Assembly (NCBI GenBank): GCA_949841355.1
Contig: CATKZP010000001.1
Span: 62,001-126,000 of the forward strand
Direction: 5' to 3'
From: an uncultured Oscillospiraceae bacterium
GTDB lineage: Bacteria > Bacillota > Clostridia > Oscillospirales > Oscillospiraceae
DNA: 64,000 bases
Position numbers and translations under genes: made by a program. Under the pieces are notes generated by a model. It was not told the DNA's origin. It ran no database searches and worked only from the letters and a program-made list of their open reading frames with translations. Below are positions 34,545-44,323 of this stretch, one piece after another; the first letter of the stretch is position 1; every line of letters begins with the position of its first letter.

Positions 34545-36245
34545 TTAGTTTTTTATGGTGCACTTCCCGTCAAGGTAATCCACAAAGTTGACCGTCACAT
34601 TGGGGTCGTCCGGCATCTCAAAGGGCGGGATCTTGCCGCTCTCGATGTCGGCCATGATCTGCCGCCACTCCTCCTCGGTGCGCTCGGGAGCGCGGGTCAC
34701 GTCCCAGTCGTCCAGCGGCACGCCCGTCTTGTCCATGACGACGCTGCCCTCCGGCAGCGGGGCGGAGCCGTCAGAGAAAACGAAGGCGGTTCGAACCTGG
34801 CTCGGGTCGATCGGCGCCATCGTGCCGTCCTCTCCCTTGACAAAGATGCTGCCTGCGCTGGGCTCCATGTTTTTTTCCATATCGGCCGGGTTATAGCTCA
34901 TCATCAGGTTCTCATCCCCGTCAACGGACTTCGAGTACATCATGCCCTCCTTGATGTCCTGGAGGATGCCCTCGTACATGGCGATGGTCTCGTCGATGAT
35001 CTCCTGGGTCCAGACGAACTCGCCCCGGCCGCCGGTGGAGCCCGTCTCCCCCAGCATGGACTGGAGATTCACTTTTTCCTGCTCCAGCCACGCGGCGTAC
35101 TCCTCATAGGTCCACCACTCCACATTGGGCGTGGGGAAACGCCGCTGGAACTCCTCGTCGGTCAGGGGCTCAAAGGTTTTCCCGCCGTCAAAGCTGTAGT
35201 AGGTTTTGCCATCGTCAGGGTTGACGTAGGACATCAGGGTGCCCTCGTCGACGAGGGATTCCGCATTCAGCTGGCGGTCCCGCTGTTCATTGGAAACAGG
35301 GCTCGCGGAGGCCGCAAAGGCGGTGGTCGCGCCAATCACCAGGGCGGCGGCCAGGCCCAGCGCCAGCACAGACGCTTTCTTATACTTCATAATCGCTTCG
35401 ATCCTTTCTTCAATTGCCAGTTTGCTGAAATGGCTGTAGGGGGAGAAGTACCCGCTCCGGGCCTCCTCCATGTTAATGAGGGTCAGGGCATAGGCGGCTT
35501 TTTTCCTGCCGCCCAGAAGGTCCATCACCCGCTGGTCGCAGGACAGCTCCAAATCCCGGTTGGCCAGGACGTACAGCACCCAGACCAGGGGGTTGAACCA
35601 GTGGACGCACAGCGCGGCGGCAAACACCAGCTTCGTCACGGCGTCAAAGCGCCGAACGTGCGTCAGCTCGTGGGTGAGAATATAGGTCAGGGCGGCCTCG
35701 TCCTCCCGTTCCATGGATTCCGGGAGCAGAATGACCGGGCGCAGAACGCCGTAGGTCAGCGGAGAGGACACCAGGGCCGACTGCCGCACCTCCAGCGGCC
35801 TGCGCAGCTTCTGGCCCGCCAGCCACCGGCGGACGGCGGGGGAGTCGTCCGGGACGGAGGCGCGGAACCGCCGCCGGGCCCGCCCGTAGGACACCGTAAA
35901 ATACGCCGCCATCAGCACCGCGGCCACCAGCCACACCAGGGGCAGGGCTGAGCCGGAGGCCGTGCCGGCCATTGCCGGTGCGCCGGCGGGGATATCCGCC
36001 GGCGGTGTTCCCGACGGGGCGGCTCCGCCCACCGCCAGATATTCCCCCACCGCGGTTAGAGGCTCCGGGGGAGCGAACAGACCGAAGGGCAGCGGGATGC
36101 TAAAGGGCAGGAGCAGCCGCAGCGCCGCCATCTCCCACAGGGCCAGAAACGCCCCCTTGGGCAGGCGGTGGAGGGCCAGCGCCCGAACTACCACGATGAA
36201 CAGGATAAACGCCCCGCCGGACAGCGTCATTTGCACCAGGCTCAT
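34545..36245 (-). CDS. BlaR1-type M56 metallopeptidase sensor
   Basis: This 566-residue membrane protein has helices in the first 60 residues and around 100-118. A zinc-peptidase motif HELTH lies at 192-196 with a downstream NRDLELSCDQRVMDLLG (third zinc ligand). A further helix near 290 leads to an extracellular C-terminal region of about 260 residues. The C-terminal region is not a recognisable penicillin-binding domain. It overlaps the BlaI stop by four bases, forming a two-gene signalling pair. The inducing signal is unknown. Confidence 0.88.
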   Translation of the reverse strand: MSLVQMTLSGGAFILFIVVVRALALHRLPKGAFLALWEMAALRLLLPFSIPLPFGLFAPPEPLTAVGEYLAVGGAAPSGTPPADIPAGAPAMAGTASGSALPLVWLVAAVLMAAYFTVSYGRARRRFRASVPDDSPAVRRWLAGQKLRRPLEVRQSALVSSPLTYGVLRPVILLPESMEREDEAALTYILTHELTHVRRFDAVTKLVFAAALCVHWFNPLVWVLYVLANRDLELSCDQRVMDLLGGRKKAAYALTLINMEEARSGYFSPYSHFSKLAIEERIEAIMKYKKASVLALGLAAALVIGATTAFAASASPVSNEQRDRQLNAESLVDEGTLMSYVNPDDGKTYYSFDGGKTFEPLTDEEFQRRFPTPNVEWWTYEEYAAWLEQEKVNLQSMLGETGSTGGRGEFVWTQEIIDETIAMYEGILQDIKEGMMYSKSVDGDENLMMSYNPADMEKNMEPSAGSIFVKGEDGTMAPIDPSQVRTAFVFSDGSAPLPEGSVVMDKTGVPLDDWDVTRAPERTEEEWRQIMADIESGKIPPFEMPDDPNVTVNFVDYLDGKCTIKN

Positions 36246-36619
36246 TCGCTCTCCTCCTGGGCTTGCAGCTCCGAAACCATGTGCCGCAGGTTGTCGATCT
36301 GGGTTTTTGACAGCCTTTGATGGCCCAGCAGGGACGCAAACAGCAGGTCGGGGGAGCTGTCAAACAGCTTGTGAAGCAGCTCCTCCGTCTCCGCCGCCTG
36401 GACCACATCCCGGGCGATCAGGGCGTGGCACAGGAAATTTGGCTCCCTGCGCTCAATGGCTCCCTTGGCGATGCACTTTTTGATGACGGTGTAGGTGGTG
36501 TTCATGTTCCAGCCGGTGGTCTCCTTGAGCACGTCCGAAATTTGTTTTGCCGGCATATCTCCTTCTTTCCACAGCACATCCATGACTTTCAGCTCCGAGT
36601 CAAAGAGCTTGACGGCCAT
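36242..36619 (-). CDS. BlaI/MecI-family repressor
   Basis: This 125-residue winged-helix repressor reads MAVKLFDSELKVMDVLWKEGDMPAKQISDVLKETTGWNMNTTYTVIKKCIAKGAIERREPNFLCHALI, with a C-terminal dimerisation helix region. Such repressors are cleaved or released when the partner M56 peptidase is activated. Two nearby upstream starts are possible (ATG 36625, GTG 36628). AGGAAG precedes the start. The gene is first in the pair. Confidence 0.9.
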   Translation of the reverse strand: MAVKLFDSELKVMDVLWKEGDMPAKQISDVLKETTGWNMNTTYTVIKKCIAKGAIERREPNFLCHALIARDVVQAAETEELLHKLFDSSPDLLFASLLGHQRLSKTQIDNLRHMVSELQAQEESE

Positions 36620-36636
36620 TTCCATCACTTCCTTTC

Positions 36637-36692
36637 AAACTATTGCAATAGTTTACGCTATACACACTATCACAGTCGTGTGGATTTGTCAA
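36637..36692 (-). promoter_or_regulatory. Promoter and palindromic operator of the first BlaI pair
   Basis: The perfect 18-bp palindrome AAACTATTGCAATAGTTT occupies 36637-36654, between the start codon and a -35 TTGACA at 36687-36692. The matching -10 is weak (TAGTGT after 17 bases). A partial half-site CAGTAGTTTA lies further upstream. This is likely the BlaI autoregulatory operator. Confidence 0.65.
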
Positions 36693-36767
36693 CACGATTC
36701 CAGTAGTTTATAAAAAGTTCAAAATTGGCAAAAGGACGGCGGCTCAGAGGCCCACCCAGCAAAAGGC

Positions 36768-36794
36768 GGACGGCATGGCCCCGCCATGCCGTCC
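36768..36794 (-). terminator. Terminator after the sugar-binding pseudogene
   Basis: A perfect 11-bp stem GGACGGCATGG/CCATGCCGTCC is followed on the minus strand by GCCTTTTGCT. It lies about 40 bases after the end of the binding-protein reading frame. Confidence 0.65.
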
Positions 36795-36833
36795 CAGCCG
36801 GACAATATTCCCCTGCGGGCCCTGCCGCTTTCC

Positions 36834-37868
36834 TCATCGCTCCATCTCCTGAACGATGTCCTCCAAATTCTCCCGGTTCACCTGACGGTAGGGCAGCCAT
36901 ACATAGTGGTCCTCCTGAAGCTCCACCACCTGGTCCGGCTTCCCGCCGTCCGCCAGGGTCAGCGCCAGCTCCACCATGGCCCTGGCCTGCCCCTGGGCGT
37001 CGTTGAGCACGGTGCCGGTCATATTGCCCTTCTCCACCTCGTTCAGGGCGGCGTCCAGCGCGTCCACGCCCACCAGGTAGATGTCCTTATTCACGGTGCG
37101 GCCCGCGGCCTGGATGGACTGCAGGGCGCCGATGGCCATGTCGTCGTTGTTGCAGAACACGACCTCAATCTGATCGCCAAACTTGGCCAGATCGTTCTGG
37201 GCGATCTCCTGGCCCTTATTGCGGTCCCAGTCGCCGCGCTGCAGGTCCAGCTCCTCGACCTCGATGCCGGCGTCCTTCAGAGCCTTGACGGAGTACTCGG
37301 TGCGCAGCTGGGCGTCGATGTTCTCGGGGTCGCCCTGGATCATGATGTAGGAGACCTTGCCGTCGCCGTTGATGTCGCCCTTGTTCTCAGTGTCCAGAAT
37401 CAGCTCGCCCTGGAAGGTGCCGGACTGAGCGGCGTCGCAGCCCACGTAGACCAGCTTGTTGTAAGCGGACATCTGCTCGGCGGTGGGCTCACGGTTGATG
37501 AGCACGGTGGGGATGTCGGCGTTCTTCACCTTGTCAATGATGGAGTCCGCCGCGGAAGTCATCACGGGGTTGATGATGAGGGCCTTCACGCCCTAAGTGA
37601 TGAAGGTGTCGATCTGCTCGTTCTGCTTGTTCTGGTCGTTGTTGCCGTCCACCACGGAGACCTTGTAGCCCTTCTCTTCCAGAATGGTCTGCAGGTTGTT
37701 CCGGTAGGTGGTCATGAACGCGTCGTCGAACTTGTAGATGCACACGCCGATGGTGCCCTTGTCGCCGTCGCCGCCCTTATTGCCTTCGTCAGCAGGCTCG
37801 CTGGTGCAGCCGGCGAACAGGGCCATAACCATCATGGCGGAGAGAAGGAGCGCAATAAACTTTTTCAT
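36834..37868 (-). pseudogene. Galactose/glucose-type ABC substrate-binding lipoprotein, interrupted by one amber codon
   Basis: The reading frame encodes an MglB-like periplasmic-binding protein of about 344 residues. It has a lipoprotein signal (MKKFIALLLSAMMVMALFAGC), GTIGVCIYKFDDAFMTTYRNNLQTILEEKG, ALIINPVMTSAADSIIDKV, VFCNNDDMAIGALQSIQAAG and VGVDALDAALNEVEKGNMTGTVLNDAQGQA. A single TAG at 37593-37595 sits in the same frame between IDTFIT and GVKALIINP, where homologues commonly have a sense codon such as AAG. No frameshift is seen. No mglA/mglC partners lie beside it. It could be a pseudogene, a sequencing error, or a readthrough gene. Confidence 0.85.
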
Positions 37869-37964
37869 CCTAAAATTCCTCCTGTTGAAATCGGGCGCCG
37901 TCCCCGTCCTCCTCTGGGCGGGCCCAGCGGCGCCGTTTGAATTTTACCGCAGGTCTCCCTGACG

Positions 37965-38024
37965 GCACATCTATTTTCTTCCTTTTCCCTTGGAAAGTCG
38001 ATAGAAAATTCTTTGCACATCTAT
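37965..38024. repeat. Two direct GCACATCTAT repeats 50 bases apart
   Basis: The ten bases GCACATCTAT occur at 37965-37974 and 38015-38024, upstream of the sugar-binding gene. The spacing is close to five helical turns. They may bind an activator. No clear sigma-A promoter was identified in 37869-38060. Confidence 0.4.
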
Positions 38025-38074
38025 GAAAAAACTTCGCTCTTTTCCTCTGGAGCTCCCCCTCCCGGCGCGCAAAG

Positions 38075-38109
38075 CGGCCCCGCCCTTCCAGGAAGGAAAG
38101 GCGGGGCCG
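38075..38109 (-). terminator. Terminator of the opp operon
   Basis: A 10-bp stem CGGCCCCGCC/GGCGGGGCCG, extended by partial pairing of the loop, lies about 20 bases after the last small gene of the opp operon. On the minus strand it is followed by CTTTGCGCG. Confidence 0.6.
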
Positions 38110-38127
38110 TTTTCACAGGGTATTTTC

Positions 38128-38328
38128 TCACAGCAGGCCGAACATCCAGCACACCAGCAGGCACAGCCCGATGAGCACCAGCAGGCAGGGGAGCAGAATC
38201 ACCACGTAGGCGCTCAGCGTCATCACCAGGCGCTCCCAGAAGCTGACGCGGATCTTCTCCCGCTCTTCTTCCGGGGGCGGCTTTTGCTCCTGTCCGCCGG
38301 CATATTTCTTCAGCCGTCTCCAAATCAT
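38128..38328 (-). CDS. Small membrane protein at the end of the opp operon
   Basis: This 66-residue reading frame starts MIWRRLKKYAGGQEQKPPPEEEREKIRVSFWERL and ends with a long hydrophobic stretch (about residues 36-66), enough for one helix or a hairpin. GGGAG lies seven bases before its ATG. It begins 17 bases after the oppF stop and precedes the operon terminator. No family is recognised. A charged head plus C-terminal membrane anchor suggests an accessory subunit, but this is inference. Confidence 0.6.
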   Translation of the reverse strand: MIWRRLKKYAGGQEQKPPPEEEREKIRVSFWERLVMTLSAYVVILLPCLLVLIGLCLLVCWMFGLL

Positions 38329-39920
38329 GGCCGGCTCCCGCGGATCACTCCGCCGCCTCGCCGGAGCCGCGGCTGGACTTGCGCTCCATTTTGGGCAGCT
38401 CGAAGAGGTAATTGCCCTCGGCGTCCAGCTTGGCCTCGGGGAAGTGGCAGGCCAGGAAGTGGCCGGGCTCAACCTCCCGCAGGGGCGGCGGCACCCGCTT
38501 GCACTTGTCGCAGGCCATATAGCACCGGGTGTGGAACTTGCAGCCGGCGGGGGGCCTGATGGGGCTGGGGATATTGCCCTCCAGCAGGATGCGCTCCTTC
38601 TCCAGGCTCTCCGGGTCGGTGGTGGGGATGGAGGACAGCAGCGCCACGGTGTAGGGGTGCCGGGGGTCCTTGAAGATGGTCTCCGCGTCGGCCAGCTCCA
38701 CCACATTGCCCAGGTACATCACGCAGATCCGGTCAGAGATGTAGCGCACCACCGACAAGTCGTGGGAGATAAACATATAGGTCAGATTCTGCTTTTCCTT
38801 CAGCTCCTGGAGCAGGTTGATGATCTGGGACTGGATCGACACGTCCAGGGCGGACACGCACTCGTCGCACACGATGAACTTGGGCTTCACCGCCAGCGCC
38901 CGGGCAATGGCCACGCGCTGGCGCTGGCCGCCGGAGAACTGGTGGGGATAGCGGTGGAGCATATACTCCTGGAGGCCGCACTCCTTCATGGTATTCACGA
39001 TATGCTCCCGCATCTGCTCGGAGCCATGCCGGTAGAACTTGTGGGTGAGCAGGCCCTCCTCAATGATCTGGCCGATGGTCATGCGGGGATTCAGGCTGGA
39101 ATAGGGGTCCTGGAAAATGATTTGCAGGTCCTTGCGCAGCAGCCGCATTTCGCTGTATTCCAGGCGGGCCAGGTCGATTCCGCTGTCGCGCATGGCTTCA
39201 TACTTGGCGAACTCCGGGTCCCCGGCGTTTTGGGCGCGCAGGTCGTCCAGCTCCTTCTGGCAGGCGGCGGCGCTCTTGTCGCACGCGGCAATCTGAGCCC
39301 CCACCTCGTCCAGCTTGGCCTTCAGCCCCTCCGCCTTCTTCGCCCCCTTGCTCTCTTTCTGGAGGCAGAGGTCGTATTCAATGCGCAGATCTGTCTGCTT
39401 TTCCAGCAGCTTATTGCGCTGCACGTTCTCGTAATAAACCTTTTCCATCAGCTCCCGGCCCTTGCCGCCCTCGTCCTTGGCGAAAAAGCCGCCCAGGATG
39501 GTGACGATATGCTTCAAGCAGGTCTGCTCGTCGCACGCAGCCAGGTTGCGCTCCTGGAGCAGGTAGAAGTCCGCGTTCTCTTCCCCGCCCGCGTCGATCA
39601 CCTTTTTGCTCAGCTCGGCCGCCCTCTCGCTGGCCTTTTGCAGCTTGGCCTTGTAGCGGTCCAGATGGCGCAGGGTGTCGATGACATATTTGGGGGTGGT
39701 GGAGTCCAGAGTGGCGCCGTAGTACATGGTGGTGCCGGCGGTCTGGGGATAGAGCTGGAGGAGCACGCGGCCCAGGGTGGACTTGCCGCAGCCGCTCTCG
39801 CCCACCACGCCCACCGTCTCTCCCTCGAATATGTCGATGGAGATGTCCTCGTTGGCCCGGACATACAGCTGCTCTTTCTGGAAAAAGGAGGATTTCGCCA
39901 CTGGGAAATACTTCTTCAGA

Positions 39921-40934
<1,014 letters not shown>

Positions 40935-40946
40935 ATCTTCCCCTCC

Positions 40947-42935
40947 TTACTTTTCCACGCTGGATTTGGGGTCCATCACGTCCCGCAGAGCGTCGCCCAC
41001 AATATTGATGCAGATGGTGGTCACCGCCAGGAATGCGGAGGTGAACACCCATTCCCACCAGTAGGCGTTGATGATGGTGGCGTTATTTGCGCCGTTGAGC
41101 ATATTGCCCCAGGTGGGCCGGGGGTACTGCACGCCGAAACCCAGGTAGCTCAAGGTGGACTCGGTGAGCATGCAGGTGCCGAAGTCCAGCATCAGCGTCA
41201 CCAGAATGACCGACATCACGTTGGGCAGGATGTGCTTAAACGCGATTTTGCTCTCCTTCACGCCCATGGCCTTGGCCGCGGTGACGTACTCGCTCTCCCG
41301 GGCCACCAGCACCTGGCCGCGCACCAGCCGGGCCAGTCCCGGCCAGCTCAACACGCCCAAAATGACCATGATGATAAAGATACGCATGCTTTCGCTCAGC
41401 GTCATGCGGCCCATAACGGCCGAAAGAATCATGGCCAGGGGCAGGAACGGAATGGCGGTAAAGACCTCCGCAATACGCATGAGCAAAATGTCCAGCTTGC
41501 CGCCAAAGTACCCGGACAGGCAGCCGATAATGATGCCGATGATGCTGGAGATGATAACGGCAACCGCGCCAATGGTCATCGTCATCTTTCCGCCGTTAAT
41601 GATGCGCTGGAAAATATCCGCGCCGTGGGCCTCGGTGCCGAACACATAGCCCTTCAGGCCCCACTTTGCGATGAGCTTGCCGCTATCGTCGGCCGCATAG
41701 GTCTGGAAGGAGCCGTTATAGATCTCCGACACGCCGCTGGTGTTTTTGGGCACATTGGTCTGGTCCAGCACGTTGCTGCCCCAGCTATACACATTGCCCT
41801 TGTCCGTCAGGCCGGAGTAGTGGTAGCTGCCGCCCACCAGCTGGACGAATTTCTCATCTGCGGGCAGCTCCGGAGCGGGCACCACATTGGTGGCGAAATC
41901 GCCCACAAAGGCCACCGAGCCGTCGCTGAGCAGCAGGCCCACGCTGGAGCTGGTGGCGGTCAGCGAGGTAATGGTCCGCCCGTCCAGGTAATCCCGAATC
42001 TTCACGGCCTTGCCGCTTACGTTGGGACGCACCATGTCGTACAGGCCCCGGGTCCCGGTGGTCACGCCGCTGCGCAGCTTGTTCAGGCCCACCACGTAGT
42101 TCAGCGTAAAGTCAATGTCCACCAGGTCCTTATTGACCAGGAAGCTCTCAATATTGGCGTAGGTCAGCTTATTGCCCCACAGGTAGAGCGTGCCGTCCTC
42201 CATGAGAATGGCGCTGCACTGGTAGCCGCAGGTAAAACGGCGGATCTTGGACACGTCCACCCCGTTCTCAGCCAGCTCCTCGGGCATATAGGCGATATTG
42301 GGGTTCAGATCCTCCCCCCTGGCCAGCGCCTCGGAGGCGGTGCCGTATTGGCCCAGCTTGCTATAGCCCCAGCAATAGACCTTGCCATCCTCACCGATGG
42401 CCACAATATGGTCGATGCCGGCGGCCACCATGGCGATTTTTGCGTCCTGCACCTCCTGGGGGATGATGCTCACATCCACCCCGGTGGTGCTGATCTTGGT
42501 GGAGCCCCACACGTACACCTTGCCCGCGTTGGACAGGCCCACGGTGAAGGAGCCAAACCCGTCGATCATCTTGATGTCGTTTTTCAGCTCCTGGGGAATG
42601 GCCATCATATTCATTCCGGGCGGGACGTTCTGCTGGGTGGTTTCGGTGTAGGCATCATAGTATTTCGGCATGAACAGCGGCCCCACGAACATCACCACGA
42701 ACATGAGGATGAGCACGATCAGCGCGCCCACCGCCAGCTTGCGCTCCATGAAGTTGCGCACGATCTGCTGGCCGGGGCTGATGATCTCCTCCACGTCGCT
42801 GGCCGCGGCGGCCCGGCCCTGCTGGTCCTCCATCTCCGCCGCCAGGTGGTTGCCGCCGCCGAAAAAGATTCTGCCGAACCAATTGCCCACGTTGGAACCC
42901 TTCTTGGGGGAGCCTCCGGTATTCTTTTTACTCAT
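40947..42935 (-). CDS. oppC: Peptide ABC transporter permease OppC with an inserted RCC1-like propeller domain
   Basis: This 662-residue protein is about twice the usual OppC length. After a cytoplasmic N-terminus and TM1 (about 68-86) comes an extracellular stretch of about 340 residues. It carries RCC1-type units: NAGKVYVWG (136), EDGKVYCWG (182), EDGTLYLWG (246), SDGSVAFVG (337), DKGNVYSWG (378) and DSGKLIAKWG (417). The normal OppC core resumes at YVFGTEAHGADIFQRIINGG (430-449), with the EAA loop around YVTAAKAMGVKESKIAFKHILPNVM and the C-terminal PTWGNML. The reading frame is continuous, so this is a true insertion. Confidence 0.94.
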   Translation of the reverse strand: MSKKNTGGSPKKGSNVGNWFGRIFFGGGNHLAAEMEDQQGRAAAASDVEEIISPGQQIVRNFMERKLAVGALIVLILMFVVMFVGPLFMPKYYDAYTETTQQNVPPGMNMMAIPQELKNDIKMIDGFGSFTVGLSNAGKVYVWGSTKISTTGVDVSIIPQEVQDAKIAMVAAGIDHIVAIGEDGKVYCWGYSKLGQYGTASEALARGEDLNPNIAYMPEELAENGVDVSKIRRFTCGYQCSAILMEDGTLYLWGNKLTYANIESFLVNKDLVDIDFTLNYVVGLNKLRSGVTTGTRGLYDMVRPNVSGKAVKIRDYLDGRTITSLTATSSSVGLLLSDGSVAFVGDFATNVVPAPELPADEKFVQLVGGSYHYSGLTDKGNVYSWGSNVLDQTNVPKNTSGVSEIYNGSFQTYAADDSGKLIAKWGLKGYVFGTEAHGADIFQRIINGGKMTMTIGAVAVIISSIIGIIIGCLSGYFGGKLDILLMRIAEVFTAIPFLPLAMILSAVMGRMTLSESMRIFIIMVILGVLSWPGLARLVRGQVLVARESEYVTAAKAMGVKESKIAFKHILPNVMSVILVTLMLDFGTCMLTESTLSYLGFGVQYPRPTWGNMLNGANNATIINAYWWEWVFTSAFLAVTTICINIVGDALRDVMDPKSSVEK

Positions 42936-42954
42936 AGTGTCTCCTCCCCCCTGC

Positions 42955-43995
42955 TCACTTACTCACGCGGACACGCGGGTCCACGAAGCCGTACACGATG
43001 TCGATGATGAGGTTGCCCAGCAGAGACATCGCAACGTAGAACATCTGCATCAGCAGCACCACGTCGAAGTCCGAGCTGCGCAGGGCGTTAATCATAATCT
43101 TGCCCATGCCGTTGATGGCAAACATCTGCTCAATGACGATGGAGCCGGCAAAAATCCCCAAGAACCAGCCCACCACCAGGGTCACGATGGGAATAAGCGC
43201 GTTGCGCCAGGCGTGGGAGTAGATGACCACCTTTTCCCGCAGGCCCTTGGCCCGGGCGGTGCGGATGCAGTCCAGGGACAGGGACTCGATCATGGACGCG
43301 CGCACATACCGCGTCATGCCGCCCAGGCTGCAGAAGGTCATGGTAATCAGGGGCAGGGCCATGTAGTACATATAATCCGTCCAGTACTTCAGGCCCGTGA
43401 AATTGGAGCCGGGCGTTTTCATTCCGCTGGGCGGGAACCATCCCAGCCTAGTGGCAAAGACCCAGATGAACAAAATGGAGATCAGGAACGTGGGCAGGCT
43501 GTAGCCCACGATGGTCACCACCTGCATCCCCTGGTCCAGCACGCTGCCCCGCTTCACGGCGCAGCGGATGCCCAGCGGTATGGTGATTCCCAGGGCCAGT
43601 ATGGTCGCGAATATATTGAGCCGGATGGTCACCCACATGGGGGTCTTGACCATCTCCACCACCGGCTGCTGATAGTCGTAGGACCAGCCCAGATTCCCCT
43701 GGAGGATGCCGTCGTAGCTGCCGTCATACAGCGGCGCCAGCCCCACCCAGCGCAGGTAACGCACCACCTTATTGTCGGTATCGGTGCCGTACTTGCGCTG
43801 ATATTGCAGGTACAGCTCCTCAAACTTGGTTTTGCGCTCCTCCGGCGACAGGTTCTTCATCGTTTTAATCTCACTGTTGGCGTCGGTGAACGCCCGGTTG
43901 CTGGGCACCATGCTGTAAATCATGAACATGATGAAGGACAGCAGGATCAGCACCACCAGCATGTACGCGACACGTTTGACAATATACTTTCCCAT
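42955..43995 (-). CDS. oppB: Peptide ABC transporter permease OppB
   Basis: This 346-residue protein starts MGKYIVKRVAYMLVVLILLSFIMFMIYSMVPSNRAF. The open frame extends about 90 codons upstream, but GAGGA lies about 10 bases before this ATG and the extension reads through low-complexity GC-rich sequence. An extracellular loop of about 90 residues after TM1 carries a charged, helical KNLSPEERKTKFEELYLQYQRKYG segment. The EAA loop region is DCIRTARAKGLREKVVIYSHAWRNALIPI. Otherwise it is a standard OppB/DppB permease. Confidence 0.93.
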   Translation of the reverse strand: MGKYIVKRVAYMLVVLILLSFIMFMIYSMVPSNRAFTDANSEIKTMKNLSPEERKTKFEELYLQYQRKYGTDTDNKVVRYLRWVGLAPLYDGSYDGILQGNLGWSYDYQQPVVEMVKTPMWVTIRLNIFATILALGITIPLGIRCAVKRGSVLDQGMQVVTIVGYSLPTFLISILFIWVFATRLGWFPPSGMKTPGSNFTGLKYWTDYMYYMALPLITMTFCSLGGMTRYVRASMIESLSLDCIRTARAKGLREKVVIYSHAWRNALIPIVTLVVGWFLGIFAGSIVIEQMFAINGMGKIMINALRSSDFDVVLLMQMFYVAMSLLGNLIIDIVYGFVDPRVRVSK

Positions 43996-44323
43996 AAGCG
44001 ATTCCTCGTTTCCTGCCGGGAAGTGCCGCCGGGGGCGGCGCGGCAATTGTTGGGCGCGGCGGACTGGCCGCGGGAAGGCAGCTGCCTGAGCCTTCCCCTC
44101 GCGGGACGGCCCGGCCTTTCGGGCTTCGGACTCGGCCGGATATTCCCGCAAGGGGAAGCCTCTCTTCAGAAAGGGCAGCCAAAGAGAGCGCTTCCTCGTT
44201 GGGTGATGGCGGAAAGGAAAACCGCCGCAGGGCAGGGGCGGGGCCCCCGCCCCACGGCGGTCCACAACCGCGGGGGCGATTCGCCCCCGCGGCTTGGCTT
44301 GTTTGCAAGTTTTCCGGAAAATC
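43996..44323 (-). promoter_or_regulatory. Structured oppA-oppB intergenic region
   Basis: This 328-base gap contains a near-perfect hairpin at 44268-44292 (CCGCGGGGGCGA and complement), 32 bases after the oppA stop. A longer imperfect stem pairs 44091-44107 (GCCTTCCCCTCGCGGGA) with 44143-44159. Neither is followed by a U-tract. They probably reduce readthrough or protect oppA mRNA, so the binding protein is made in excess. No internal promoter or gene is seen. Confidence 0.55.

Noticed and set aside
38021..38323. 100-codon frame METAEEICRR... at the end of the opp operon
   Set aside because: It overlaps the better supported 66-codon membrane protein in another frame, crosses the terminator hairpin and has no ribosome binding site.
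43996..44265. 90-codon N-terminal extension of OppB
   Set aside because: It reads as Arg/Gly/Pro-rich sequence through intergenic hairpins, while the internal ATG at 43995 has a ribosome binding site and a normal OppB N-terminus.
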